From Brachypterus glaber (lineage: Eukaryota > Arthropoda > Insecta > Coleoptera > Kateretidae): DNA of 64,000 nt. The notes under the pieces were generated by a model. The model was not told where the DNA came from, did no database searches, and saw nothing but the letters and a program-made list of their open reading frames with translations. This document shows, piece by piece, positions 45,859 through 59,600 of the stretch. Both the position numbers and the translations under genes were made by a program. The stretch is taken from assembly GCA_958510825.1 (NCBI GenBank), contig OY294047.1, positions 248,001 through 312,000 of the forward strand, read 5' to 3'. Position 1 is the stretch's first letter; the number at the start of each line of letters is the position of its first letter.

Positions 45859-46659
45859 GATGAAAAAAACGTGCCGTCTGTGGAAAAAAATCATTACCAA
45901 CGGAGCACTTGACAAATGGCTAAAAAGACAGGTATGTTTTCCCTTCTTCGCCCTTATTTAATAAGAAAATTATATAGAATGAGTTATATTTTCCCCTCTG
46001 CTTTCCTTACTCTTTGTCTCTAATCTCAATAATAAATTAACCCTATGATTAATATCTTAAATATATTGACTCGTAAAAAATGTGAACTATGTTCTATAGT
46101 TTGAGGGAGATTCAGTTCACCCTGTAAAAATCATGCAAAAATCTTATAAGACTGAGTAAATACTTTTTTTTAAAGAAAATCGGTTCCAATACACGTATAA
46201 AAACTCGCAAAATTTTTTAATGGAAATTCTAAAACCGCAAGTCAATTACTATTAACCAGACTATTTTTCTTACGTATTTTTGTGTGCTTAAAACAAGTTT
46301 GAAAACGCTCGCTGACCTCCCAACTTTTTCAAAAAGCTAAAAAAGAACAAGCTATGAAGATATATAATGCTACGCATTCCAATATATACTATTCATGGTA
46401 AATTGTATATTGTATTTTCCCAAATACTTATAAAAAAATAATTTTCAAATTAAAATTACATCAAAGATCTTTATTTTTTGAAAAACAAATATTTTAAATT
46501 TAAATATCTCGATTTGAACAGCATTAAATTCAAACCAAAAATTTCTTACCAAAAGTGTCCAAACATCATCAAAAAATTTTATTGAATTTTTCTTATAAGA
46601 TTTCTAAGAATTTTTTTTACAGGGCAGTTTAACTAAAAAAAAATTTAACCTTAAATTTT

Positions 46660-48570
46660 TTACATAAGAAGACACTTGCGTTGGCGCCTTTTCAAGGGCT
46701 CGGGCCGCAGAACGGCCCTGACTGCCTCGTCAAAAACCTGTTTTAGACCCCTTTGGGTTAGTGCGGAACATTCCATGTATTTTACAGCCCTGACTTTGTT
46801 TGCTAGTTTTTGCCCTTGTTCCCTTTTGATGGGGCTCAAGCCTTGATCTGCAAGGGCGTTTAGCGTTTCTCGGTCGTCTCGTAAATCTATTTTCGTCCCT
46901 AAAAACGAAAAAAATACTGTTACCAAAAAACAATAACTACAATTTTACAAAATAAAAAAAAATAACGATAAAAGCCGACAAAAATTCCAAAGTAAAAAAA
47001 ATATATCAACAAAAAAATCGAAGGGGGGGCTCAAGAAAAAAAGTTATGTACAGAAACAATTTATTACATTTTGGGGCAGGGAAGGGAGGGGGGGGCTCAA
47101 GAAAAAAATTATAATTACGTTTTCTGTGTAATTTTATTTTACCTTTTAGGTGGTTTTTAATTTTGTATATGTTAATAAATTAATTAATTAATACTGCTTC
47201 TAACAAAAATTCAAAAAAGGTTTGGACTTTTTTTTACATTTTTTTTGTTTAAACTATAAATAAATAATTTTTAAACCCTCCCCAACTTCACTCAGAACCT
47301 AAAAGAAGTCTAAGCTAAGAACTTTCATAAATTTTAAGTTTTTATATCAGTATTTTCACTGTACCCTGCTGACCATATACCACGTTATACCATTTATTTA
47401 TAAATGAGCATGTCAGAGTAAAAGGGACGCTCCCGCGAGTTGAGAGGAAAGAAGAGACTGAAATATTGTTAAGGGCAAAAGCGAGACAAATCGAAAATTC
47501 AAATAGTATATTAAACCACATATTCCATAACACGTTTTTAGCGAACTAGTACTCGCCGCAAGCGGCTTGTTTTCTAAACTTGTACTCGTGCGCTAAAAAC
47601 GTATGTTATGAAACTAGTACTTAAAATACTATTTGAATTTTTGTTGCAAAAAAACGTTGCAAACTTCAGCTTCATTTCATACCCCGTTTCTCGCGTTATT
47701 AAATGCTGTAGAGATTTTATATTTTGGCTACTCTCCCTAATAAACCCCCTTTTTTGGGGGTTATCCAAAATATGAAATATCTGCAGCCTTTAATAACACG
47801 AGAAACGGGGTATGAAGTGCAGGAATTTTGGTAATACTTGAATGTTCCCATAGTGCCTGTTTGAATGAAATGACAACTATGCACACTATTTATCCAAGCA
47901 ATTATACATAGCTTTCATTTTGACAAGTCATTTGACGTTTAAAAAATTCTGAAATGTCAAAATTAAGCACAGATAATTTTTTAAAATATATATATAGAGT
48001 GTAGGTCAAACACACAATGCTGTTCGCAACTCGTTTGCGACAAGTCCGTAGTGCACTCGAATGATTTTTTGACTTCACTTTGCATCATTAAAGAAACTTC
48101 ATTCTTGTACACTAAGCACTAAAGTCGCTTACTCGTTACAAAAACTACTATTAAAACATACCAATTAATATCATAGGAGCATCAGGACAGTGATGTTTAA
48201 TTTCTGGATACCATTTTGATGTAACATTCTCAAAAGACGAAGGAGAAGCCACACTAAAGCAAATTAAGAATACATCAGTTTGGGGGTACGAAAGAGGCCT
48301 TAACCTGTCATAATCCTCTTGACCAGCTGTGTCCCATAATCCAAGGCTTACCGAAATGCCATCTACTACCATAGGGGCTGAGTAATTGTCAAATCTAAAA
48401 ATAGAAACTCAAAATAGCTATTTCCTTTATTGTGGAGAAAGTAAGGTGACTTACACTGTGGGCACATATTCCCCGGGAAAACTGTCTGTCGTATAGGATA
48501 TTAGCATACAGGTTTTGCCTACTGTACCGTCCCCTACGACTACACATTTGATGGGGCGGCCGGATGACAT
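46660..48570 (-). CDS. Mtl: Mig-2-like Rho-family GTPase (Mtl), complete
   Basis: Three coding exons on the minus strand (48570-48455, 48394-48162, 46898-46660) give 195 aa. G1 is GDGTVGKT. Switch I follows with [21 protein letters not shown]3 is [21 protein letters not shown]4 is TKIDLRDD, G5 is ECSAL, and a basic KRRQRK precedes the CAAX box CLLM, so the protein should be prenylated and membrane bound. It has the first-exon start [13 protein letters not shown] and the insert region [20 protein letters not shown]. These features place it with Drosophila Mtl and C. elegans MIG-2 rather than Rac1 or Cdc42. Mtl steers cell migration and axon growth redundantly with Rac. A 57-bp intron (48,583-48,639) appears to split the 5' UTR. 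Confidence 0.95.
47690..47852. mobile_element. MITE family D, copy 4, in Mtl intron 2
   Basis: 'ctcgcgttattaaatgctgt' then 'agagattttatattttggct' is inverted as 'ccaaaatatgaaatatctgc' then 'agcctttaataacacgag'. It ends 'ggtaatacttgaatgttccc'. It is non-coding. Confidence 0.7.
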
Positions 48571-48699
48571 CTTTATTGTTTACTAAAATAGACAAACATA
48601 ACCTTACTTTTTTGATGGGCTTGGTTTTTGACGACTTACCGTAAACAGAAAATAAATAAACTAAATCTAATGTAGACAAATCTTAATCACTATTACGTA

Positions 48700-50624
48700 T
48701 TCTTTTTTTGACGAGTTTTATTTCCTTAACTACAGACAAAACTCCGAAAAAACTAAAATTAGCTGCATATTTTAGGAGCGGCCACAAACATCACAAATTT
48801 GACAGATGTGTTCAAATTCGAGGAGCGCTTATGTGCAGCTCTTTATGCCGCGTTTTGATAAACTGCGCATGCGCTGACCGTTTTTCAACATATTATTTTA
48901 AATAAAAACACCAAACAGACGTCAAACCAACGTTAAAGTAAATTAAGGCCCCCTCATTTAAAAAGAAACACCAAACAACAAAAAACCAAAACAAACTCCG
49001 GCACAGAGAGCTGCAATTAGGCGCTTGTCAAATTCGTATAACAGACTTACCAACTGTTCCCTGGAATTGACAGGTTATCCCCTAACTTGGGCCTAAATTA
49101 TGTTGGTACTTCTGCAAGAGCATTTCGCCATATGGAACGGATATAGAATTGCACTTGAACTACTGTTTAGATTTGAACTACTCTTAAATATTCTCAATCT
49201 TACTAGATTTCAACTCCCCGCCAACACAAAATGGAGCTCTCTACAACTAGAATTATGAAACAAAAGACGTCTACCCTATCTCTATCTCATTTGTGCTACA
49301 CTTTCCATCCAACCAAATAAATACTGTATTTGTTTTTCATACAACAAATACAGTATTTATTTGGTTGGCCGGAAAGTGTAGCACTGAGCGGCACGAACGA
49401 ATATAGCTAATGTGAATCTGTAGAATATAATAATTCTACTAAAATTTAGATGGCGCCAGTAATTTCTTTAATTTCGCCCGGCCAAGTAAATATTGTATTT
49501 GTTTAACAAAGAACAAATACAGAATTTGTTTGGTTGGGTGGAAGTGTATGTATGTCTTCTATCCTTTTTGGGTAGAAATTTTGTCCCTGCCTAATCTAAC
49601 GGGAGAAATCTCCATTAAATAAACATGGAAAAATCCATTTATAATATCTTATAACGTGTTTTTGATAATTTTTCAAAAATTTATTGAAGATTTGCGATTC
49701 TAAGCCAGCCATTAAAATTGAAAAAGGATAATGGTAAACAAATAAAAATCAATATTTTATTATAATAAAATTTTATTTCCAAAGCACGTTATAGTGTCTC
49801 TAATTTTATAAAATATTTTGTAATAACCACCACATTTATAAAACTTTATATATTTCAAAAATACTAAAATGTGTAGCTTTACTCTTAACAGTATTTGGAA
49901 ACATACGAATCATTTTAATAAAAGTAATAAAAATACATAAACTATGTAGATAATAATTAAATACTTTATACATTGATACAACAATAATTTAGAACAAAAA
50001 TCTATAAACCCATCCACCCTGTAGAAACTTAGTAATCATCAAAAAGTAAGGGAAAAGGTAAGAAAAAGAAATACGGGTTTTTAAGAGAGAGATAAAACTG
50101 ACATAAAATCATTTATGCGAGTATTTTTATTAGTGTAAAAATTAAAAAAAATCTTTAAGAGTGTCTTGAAATTAAATTTGATGCTTTGTGAGTAAAAATA
50201 TTTGAATTAAAAAAATTAGCTATATAATGAATATCTGGACCTCAGCCAGATAGTATTAAGTCACGTTTTTAAAATGATTGTATTTATTATTAATAGAAAA
50301 AGCGGGAAATTTTAAATAAGAATCACTTATAAACCTAAAATCGTAAAAAGATGGATGGCTTAGGTCCAGATATATGTATAGGTGATTTCTTTAATTTGGA
50401 ATATTTTAACTTGTAAGGCATAAAATTTAGTGTGAGGCACAGTTTAAAAGGAAATGTCATACATTTTTAGTAATTTTTACTTAAAAAAATGCTTATGGAA
50501 CACTTGGTTTTGTTTAAAAACCTGATAAAAAATCAAAAAAGCCTTCTTTGAAACTTCCACTCTTCTCCTCCCCTTACTCTTTGTAATTGTTAATAAAATA
50601 TAACTCTGTTACAAATGGCAATTT
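48700..50624. other. Intergenic region between scrib 3' end and Mtl 5' end
   Basis: Both genes read leftward. The Mtl promoter should lie in the first few hundred bases to the right of 48,700, though no core element is clear. The rest holds family E copy 2 (49,230-49,620) and a family G-like piece at 50,150-50,490 ('ttagtgtgaggcacagttta'). Confidence 0.5.
49230..49620 (-). repeat. Interspersed repeat family E, copy 2
   Basis: This is an inverted copy of 12,040-12,430. It keeps the longer hairpin 'ccaaataaatactgtatttg' then 'ttttcatacaacaaatacag' then 'tatttatttgg', part of which is lost in copy 1. Its ends, 'aatggagctctctacaac' and 'taacgggagaaatctccatt', frame the unit. Confidence 0.8.
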
Positions 50625-53600
50625 TTAATGTTTTCCCCCTTTTTTCGCACGTTTACGTTTCTTCTTTTTATTTGCAGTATTTGCGTTTTCGGGATCGAAC
50701 GCATTTTCCTCCTCCGTGATTGGGGTGGGGGGCTCCGAAAGGCTGTCGTCGTCTTTTTTGAAATCGCCGTTCAGAGGGAGATCCAGTTTTATTTCTACTT
50801 CTTCGGGTTTTGTTAGTTCCAGGGATATTATCTTTTCTTGTAAAGTTTCGACCTAGATAATAAAATAAAATTATTAATTTAATAAAAACATTATTTATTT
50901 TAATTTTTAATGGTAGATCCCTTTATCTTTTTTATTTAAATAAATAAATATATTATTGTACTTATGTAGAGCTAGTACAAATTTTATATTAAAAACACTT
51001 TTTGTTTGATTTATTGGTTTGGACTTTTTTTACAATATATTACAAAATATTTAAAGAAAAATATCACTTGTAAAAAACGCTTTTGATGAAAAAACGTGTA
51101 AATTACAATGTACATGTCGTATTAAATGTAAAGATATAATTATTATATAATAAATAACACAGCCACACAAAAAAAAAATAAAAGGTCCGGATTTTTTTCG
51201 GAGACCATTGTATTCCTATGTATTTTGAGGCGCTGAATCAAAATTTGAAGCCAAAATAGCACCTTATCCCATTAGTTTTGGAGATAACCTCGAAAAACGC
51301 TCCTTTCATATACTTGAGTATAACGTTTTTTGAAGATATTTCCTAAACTAACCGAATGAGGCGTTATTTTGACCTCATATTCAGATTCAGCACCTGAAAA
51401 TACATAAAAATACAATGCTTTCCCTAAAAATTCCGGGACTTTTTTATATTTGTGTGTCTGTGTAATTAATTGTATAGAAGCTATTTACATTAGGATGTAA
51501 ATGGGTTAAAACGAGAATTATGCCCCTCTCTTTGCACATTTCAAGTATCATGAGCTATCGAGACTATTCTAAGCAACATTTCTCATGTAAACATATTTAT
51601 CTCTCTTTTTAGATAAAAAAGATGGGGTTACCATTAAAATAAATTTTATATTGGTGCAAATTTATAAAAACATTAACCCATAGTGTATGGAAAAGAAATG
51701 TGAAAGTAAATGAATAACCCAATTATCACAGTAACTATAAAGTATCTCTTACCGCTATTTCGCAGCAAAATTACAGTCATATGTAATTGTGCTGCGAAAG
51801 AGCGCTAAGAGATACTTTATAGTTACTGTGTTACTTGGGAAAAGAATCGTTAGTTAAAAAAATTGTATGTATGGATGCTGAAAAATATGTGTTAAAATGT
51901 ATAAAGCAACTGTTTCTACTTCAGTACAAAATATTCAATAATTTTGCATTCAAATTTTCTGCATGCCAGTAGAAAATGTATATGCAAAATATTATCTGAA
52001 GTAGAAAACAATTTCTGTGCACCACGTGAGAAAAATAACGTTCCAATATAAAAAATAGCATGCTTTTCTCACTGGCTGTTATTTATCAAAATATAGCTTA
52101 CAAAACAATATTTATTATTAAATTAACGTTATTCATGTAAAATTAAAATTAATACTTAATTTTAATGTCAATTTTTGAATTTTCTCTGCAAGAATGAAGA
52201 AATATAGATGCACCAAATTTCAGGAAAATCTGTCCATAAATAACTGAATGCGACAGGTAAATTGTTTTTAGGGTACCCCAAGGTTCAATATGTGGGCCAA
52301 TTTCATTTTTACTTTAAATAAATGACTTACTGATATAAAATATTAAGCTGATGCGCAAAACACAATGCTCTAGAGCGTAAAAAAACAATTTGCTCTCGAG
52401 TAATGTAGATTGTTTTTCGTACAAAATTAAAAAAGCACAGTTGCGAAAATAAAACGCGCCGGAAATATTGTTTTGTAGCCACAGATTCTACTTTATCGTG
52501 TTAAACTAACCAGAGTGCAAAATAAAATGCATGCTGAACGGGATCTGACTATCTATACCTCTCTTTCTATCAACTTCTCTACATACTCGACGGTTCGCAC
52601 GCTTTTTTCCCCTGTCACCTCGTCTACGTACTCCTCGGTCCGCCTTGTGATAGTTTCGCCCAAAACTTTTTCGCTTTCTCGGACCTTAGTTTCGCCTGGT
52701 TTGCTTCGCACGGCCAGCTTGGGGAAATCGGCGCTAGAGGGCCTCAACTGGACGCATGCATTACTGTTAGTACCTTCGCCCTATTCGTAAGGTCCAGTTA
52801 AGGTTAGTTATGAGATATAAGCCAGTTAGTTACGATAATAATACATCTATTAATATAATTTAATGAACAGAAATGTTATGATAAGAACATTTAGTACATT
52901 TAATAATCATAACTAAAGTATAAATAATAACATGCTAGTGTTAAAGAGCATGGGAATTAATTTAGATTTAATTGATCAATATAATTGCAATACATGTCAC
53001 GCTGATTTTGAATACAAATTAAGTGCCAACGCAAAACAAGAGTTAATCCTGCTAGTAGGAGGTCTACACATTATAAAACCATTAACGGTAGAATCTGAGG
53101 TGCTCGGTTTAGGAAGATAATCGACTTTTTCCCTTAACGGAATTAATAAAACTTAATTTTATACTGTTTTAGAATAGTCTATATAAATTTTGGTCAGAGA
53201 TTTCAAATCCGTTCTCATGAATAATCTATCAATTCTCAATTCAGAAAAAATAGTTGCAGATGTATTTGGTAGGTTATTTTCTAAAAAAAATGTAGTGCAG
53301 TGTATTAAATATCTGTCATACTGTGTCAACAAGCATTCAGTAATAATAAGTGTTTGGACTTTGCAAAAAACCTCAGTGATACTTTTTTCCGAAATGGAAA
53401 TCAATAGACGGTTCCTGTGCATGAATTTAAATTCTCGGATCAAAATTTATATAGAATAAGCTAAAACAGTATAAAATGAAGAACTATTAAGTCGACTGTG
53501 GTCATTTCTGATGAAAAAAGTCCATTATCTTCCGAAACCGAGCACCACAGATTTAGCTGGCATTGATTTTATCATGTGTAGACTTCCTACTAACAGGACT

Positions 53601-56600
53601 AACTGTTGGTTTGCGTTGGCAAGTCACTAAAACGTAATTTGTATTCAAGATTAGCGTGATGAGAATTGGCTCCAAATTGCATAATGCAAAAGTTAGCAAA
53701 ATTTGGCATCTTCCTCCCCAATGTTTTTTGCTCAGCCTGTTTACATTCCCTTACTCTTTGCTAATATGGATTAAATTAGAATTTGTCAATATATTTAATA
53801 TTTTAATTAATGTATTAATATTTGTTGCAAGGTTACACTAAACTTTTCATTCTTTGTTTATAAGCGTGGTAACTACTATTAAATAGTGACACAAAATTTT
53901 TTGGACATGTTATTTTTGAGTTATTGTACGACAAAAAGGTGTATTTTTTTTTTTTGAATTTTGAATGTAATAATTTGGCACCTAATTTTAACTAATTCTT
54001 GACCCCTTCCCTCTTATCGCTATTTTTCACTTTTTCCCCTATTCCTGTCACTTTTGGTCTAATTCCCTCTATACACAAATTTAAGGTCGCCCATATTTAA
54101 AAGTCCATTAAAATTTTACAAGATGACACTACTGGCAGCCGGAATGTTCTATAGAAATCTAATATATAATTAGAATTGTATAGTGCACGGAGTACGTCTG
54201 CCAGTATTTCCATCTTGTAAAATATTTGTGAACTTATAAATATGACCGCCGTTGAACTCGTATGTTCCTAGATAGATTTTAGTTTGGGTTATGTTATTTA
54301 CGTGTTGGAAATTTCAAGTTGATATCAAAAGTTAAATAAATCTGACTTTAGACATAGAGTGTATGTGAAATTTAATAGATTAATTAATATTAAGTTTATT
54401 TTAAAATAAATAATCAAAAACACGCAGATTTTTAGGCAAGTTAAGTATTTCTTAAAGGTAGTTATCCTTCTCCAGGTACTTTTATATTTTAGTTTGTTAT
54501 AATTTTTCTTTACCTTTAACTATTCTTGTGGCAGTTTAATAACAAACTAATCCAAAACTTGCAGTATTTTCAAATTCCAATTTATTTATCATTAATAAAA
54601 AAAATACAAATAAAACATATTAATAAAATCTTTTAAAATATACCTCGTCTTTTGCTGAAACCTCATCTATGGGCGAAATCATTGAAGGTAGTTCCCCACT
54701 TTCAACCAAATCTGTCATTGATTTTATCACCATTTGGGCTTGGATCGCATCTTGCTCCAAAGACTTGAGGCGCGCCGCTCGCCAAGCGGCTCGTTTTTCC
54801 GCTTTGCGCGCTCTCTCTTCGGTGGGCGATAAACCACAGTCGTCCTCGTCCGTTAAAAGGCCGTCTTCTCGCATTTTTTCTTTTAATCGTCTTTCGGCTT
54901 TTGCTGTGCGAACTATACCAATATTACTAGAAGGTCTAAAATTAAGAAAAATCATTATTATAGTTTTATTTTTTACGATACGATTATTTCACGTATTTAA
55001 CTTTACCAGTCGTACCAACATACTTTCATTTATAATACATACTTTTTGTTTAATTCATTATATAATTATACAAGTTTGGTATCCCATGCGTTTTCCATGA
55101 TTTTAAATACACACAAAAAATTATGAAACCAATATGCGCAAAAAATTCTGTTTCATTTTTGAGTTATATTATTTTTATTTATTTTTTGCATTTTTTCCTG
55201 ATTTCCCTGATCTGTGAGCACCCTGCCTTAAGTATTTTTAGAGTGACCCATACTCACCTAGTACTGTGTAGTTCACTGGAGTCATCTTCAGAAGACATAA
55301 TTTCACTTGCAAGAGATGCAAGTTTCTTTTCTTCTTCGAGTTTCAGCTTTTCTATCTCGTCTTGATTCAAGTAACTGAATACTTTATCTAATAAGAAGAC
55401 ATAAATTAATTTAATTTATAAAAAATTAACATTTTTGTGTACAACCAATAAAAGCCAGTTTTTGCTTCTCCAAACTTTCTTTAGCCAAATTTGGAAAAAC
55501 CATAAACATAAACTTTATTTTACTCTCGAGTTATCGTGTCGAAAAAATTCCGTAAACGAAAACGGATGTTTTTAAGGATAAACCTTATCTAATAAACACA
55601 GAAAAAATAAAGAAAGGAACAAAAAAAAAACTGATTTGCGCATTAGCAGTGGGGTTTAAGTTCCAATTTGCCTTTGCTTTTCTTACTCTTTAAACGTACC
55701 TGCTTTAGCTGGTCTTTGACTTTCTTCCATTGCCGATTCAAAGAACTTCTTTCTATCACTGACAGATGATTTTACTGTCGTACTCTTTGGCGATTGCGGA
55801 GGCTGGATAAATCAGAATTAAAACATACAGTAACATGCTTATATTCAAAAAAATACTTAGAATATGTCAAAGTGAATTAGTCAATGTTGAACGATTTTAA
55901 GTTATTCAATAACGAATATATTTAGTTCTTAGTTTTTTTAAAAACAAACAATAAACTTAACAGAAAAATGTTCTTTTATCCAGAGCAGATAATTTACAAG
56001 GTTTTTAAGTTTCTCAAAATAATGAAAACACTTTTTTCATGGCAAAAATGATCTTGAAAATATTATGCTAGTAAATCTAACTGAAAGCTTGCCTCTTTTG
56101 AAAATGTACTTCTCCTAATAGAGAATTTTGGAGTTCAGATTTAGATTCAGTACATCAAAAACCTTCAAACTCATTTACCCAAGTCCCTGGATAAATATGT
56201 CGTAAACTAAAAAAAAAATAATTGGGACCTACCTTTTTCAAAGCCCCAAGACTTACATTCGTCTTTTCAAATCCGACATCTTTGCCAATAATCATGGAAA
56301 CAGGCCTGGGTGGGGGAGGTGGTCTAGTTTTAGGCCTTAAGGAGGGGTCAATAAGGGTGGAGGCACTTGTAGACAAACACTGGGTTTTATAGAGCAGTGG
56401 AGGGGGAGGGACCTTAGGCAATGGGGGAGGTATAACAGAAATAGGAGTCATTTCTGATGACGTAGAAGGGATAGGTTTTGCATAAATATTAGGAGTAGAA
56501 ACGAATTTAGAACTAACATCTAAAATATTCGAGGTAGAAGCAAATTTAGAACTAGAACTTAAAGCTGGTTGAATTTTTACATTTTTTTCGTAAATATTAG

Positions 56601-59600
56601 GACTAGAATTTAGGTGTGAATATTCTAAATTAGAACTAGAATTAGAACTAGCACCAAAATCTATTGCAGGTGCTTCAAATTTTGGAGGAGGAGGTATAGC
56701 CAACATTTGAGGATATGTTGTAACTGGAGGTTGCATATATTGTGAATGTGGAAAAGTATTGTAAATATGTATTTGGTATGGAGCTGGTGCAGAATTTTGA
56801 GGAGGCAAAGCGGAGTAAATACCAGTGGCATCTTTTGAAGTGTTATTTGCAACTGTAGCATTTTCATATGAAGATATTTTGTAAGGTTGAGATGAATTGT
56901 TGTTTTCAATGTTTTTGTATTCGTTAAATAATTCTTGTGCAGTTTTAGTGTTACTGAAAACAGGAGGGTTATCCGTAAAACTAGCAGTGTTTTCTTCTAA
57001 GTAATCTATAGGGGGTGGTAAAATTAAATTCTCATTTATAAAATCATCATCTAAATTTGTTTCCTTAGCTGAGGTGACTGGATTTAGGAATGGATGTTCA
57101 TTTGGAATTGGAAAATCAGGATTTTCCAGACTTTTCATGGAAATATTTCTGGGGAATGTGTCAGTGTTTACATTACTAGCTTTGTTTGGTTTCGGTAACG
57201 TTTCAGCGTGCACTACATCCTGTGAGATAATATTTTTTTGAGAAAATTTAAAGAATGTAGAAAAGAAAAAAGCGACAGTCATTCTATGACTTTCAGCAAA
57301 ATTCCCTAATATTTTCAGGTTTTCCACAAAGAAGAAAAATAAATAAAATTCCAGAAAACTTGTAAAACTTCTTGAGATTTTCCCGAGGATTTTCCTCACT
57401 AGCTAAACTCCCTATTTTTTAATGCATTTGAGGTCTTCTAGACTGTCGAATATACATAGTGAGGTCCAAATGTCACCCCCCTTTTTGAACGAGTTGAGAT
57501 ATCGACTTTTGAATTCAAAACACGTCAATCAGACAACTTAAACTATCTTTTGACATATATTTGATATTATTAGCTTTTAAAATGTTTTTTGGGGAGCTGG
57601 CTTAGGGGGATTTTTTTAAATGGAAAGGGGGTCGTGTATAGATCATTTTAAAGCAAATAAATTATTTATCGACCATATATATTTTTATTTTTTAAACCAA
57701 GTCTTCTTTTTATTATTGATTTTTCATTTTTTTTGCTAAAAAATGCGATTTTTGAGTTTTTTTTTTAATTTTATTTATCATTTAAAATTAGTTTAAAAGT
57801 ATAATTTAGGGCTTTCTCCATGAATTTAATCATTAAACAAACACTTTTTGTTTAAAAAATGTTGAAGAAAATTCCCATTTTCAACCAACAAAAATATGTA
57901 TAAAAAAAATAAAAATATATGGCCAAATAGAGAATTTTACGATTATGTAGCAGACAAACCCCTTTCCGTTAAAAAAATCCCCTCTATCCCCCCTGTCCAG
58001 ATTTTAAAAATTACAAATATCAGATACAATGAGAAATATAGTTTAAATTATCTTATTTACGTCTTCCAAGTTTTAAGTAGATATCTCCTCTCGTTCAAAA
58101 GTTAAGAGGGGTTGACTTCTGAACCGCTCTATATGATAATTTTATTAAATTACTTTGTAAAATAAAAGTCCTTAAAGTCAGTTATCTTATATCTGGTTCT
58201 TTTTCGACTGTTGCTTCTTTTTCTTTTCATATTCTTTGTTAAAATAATAATAAAATAAGCAAAAAATCGTGGAAGCCATCGCAACAAATGAAAGACAAAA
58301 ATATATACCAAAAATATACTTAAAACATTTATGTTAACATAAATAAGTATGGACATTTTTTTTTCTTAACAGAAAGAGTCAAAAATATTAAAGACACATC
58401 AAATATATAATTTGCAATAGCGTATTTACGATACATTTTTAAAATTATTATACAACATACCAATTTTACAATATTATAAAAAGCATTTTATAACAATAAT
58501 AAAATAACTAAATAGGGTTAAAAAAGTTTTGAAATTTAAGTAAAATAAATAACAGTTTATTTAGTTTATTATTTATTTAGTTATTTTTAAAATGTCATAT
58601 TTTTTTTTCTCTTTTTATGGTTATGGAATAATGGAACCATTATAGAATCGCTCAGTTGTCGTTCTGTCTGTCATAGTTGTTTATTTCATGAACCATATAA
58701 CCTCGAAACCTGTAATTTGGCATGCAGTTAGGTTGTCTTAGCAAGCATCTAGGCCAGGTATTTTTTTTAGAATTAGGTATGAAAACCTCAATGCGCGAGT
58801 CTAACTTGCACTTGAGTTTTTTTTTCAAACGGATGTAAAAGTTTTATTTATAATAAATTATATTACTGTAAAATTAAGTATGTGTATATAGATAAATAAA
58901 AATATAAAAAAATACATTAGATTTTTAAAACACACACAATAAAATACGTTATAATTAACAATTATTTTTGTTAAAACTTTGATCACATTGGCAACAAATA
59001 GAGCCCCTGATATTATGACACTTCTGTCAGTATAGTTAGGGTCTCTAGCAAATAATGGACTCGGTCCGCATAATATACAATGTATTTAATTTGAAACTTA
59101 AGCCATTCTTGCGAGGCTCATTTTCTTTTAAACGGGTTCTCACACTTCAGCTTTGATGTCCTATGTACCGAGGTTTTTAAATAGTTCAAAACCTTATTCC
59201 TATAAAAATGTCCCAATTAAAAAGAGAAAAGTCGTGCTGGCCTTTACTATCGCAAATCAATTTATTAGTTAGCATGTGCAACACTCTTTCTAATTCTAAA
59301 GTCATGAATATTAAAATTTAAATATCCCGGCTCACACGCCATCTAACTGAAAGTTTGAGAGAACGTTTTAAAGGAAATTACTAGTATTTCTTCAAGGGCT
59401 TCGCAAAAACGACTTAAGGTCCTAGTTATAATACTATAAGTACTACAACTTTTTACAAACGAGTTTTTTAATGGTATGTTCCCTTTTATTTATTTTTTGT
59501 CATATTACACAAATTAACATATTTTTCTTACGACCTAGTTAGTAGTTAGTGCCCATTTCCTACCCGTTACCTATGACAACGGTTTGAAAGTGACAATCAG

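Noticed and set aside
56661..56909. 82-codon alternate frame inside scrib exon 56,233-57,219
   Set aside because: It is a shadow of the correct scrib frame, which continues in phase with both neighbouring exons.
57220..57399. Upstream extension of the scrib exon to a Met at 57,399
   Set aside because: The sequence before 57,219 is Phe/Lys-rich intron translation. A good acceptor ('atctcacag') marks the true exon start.
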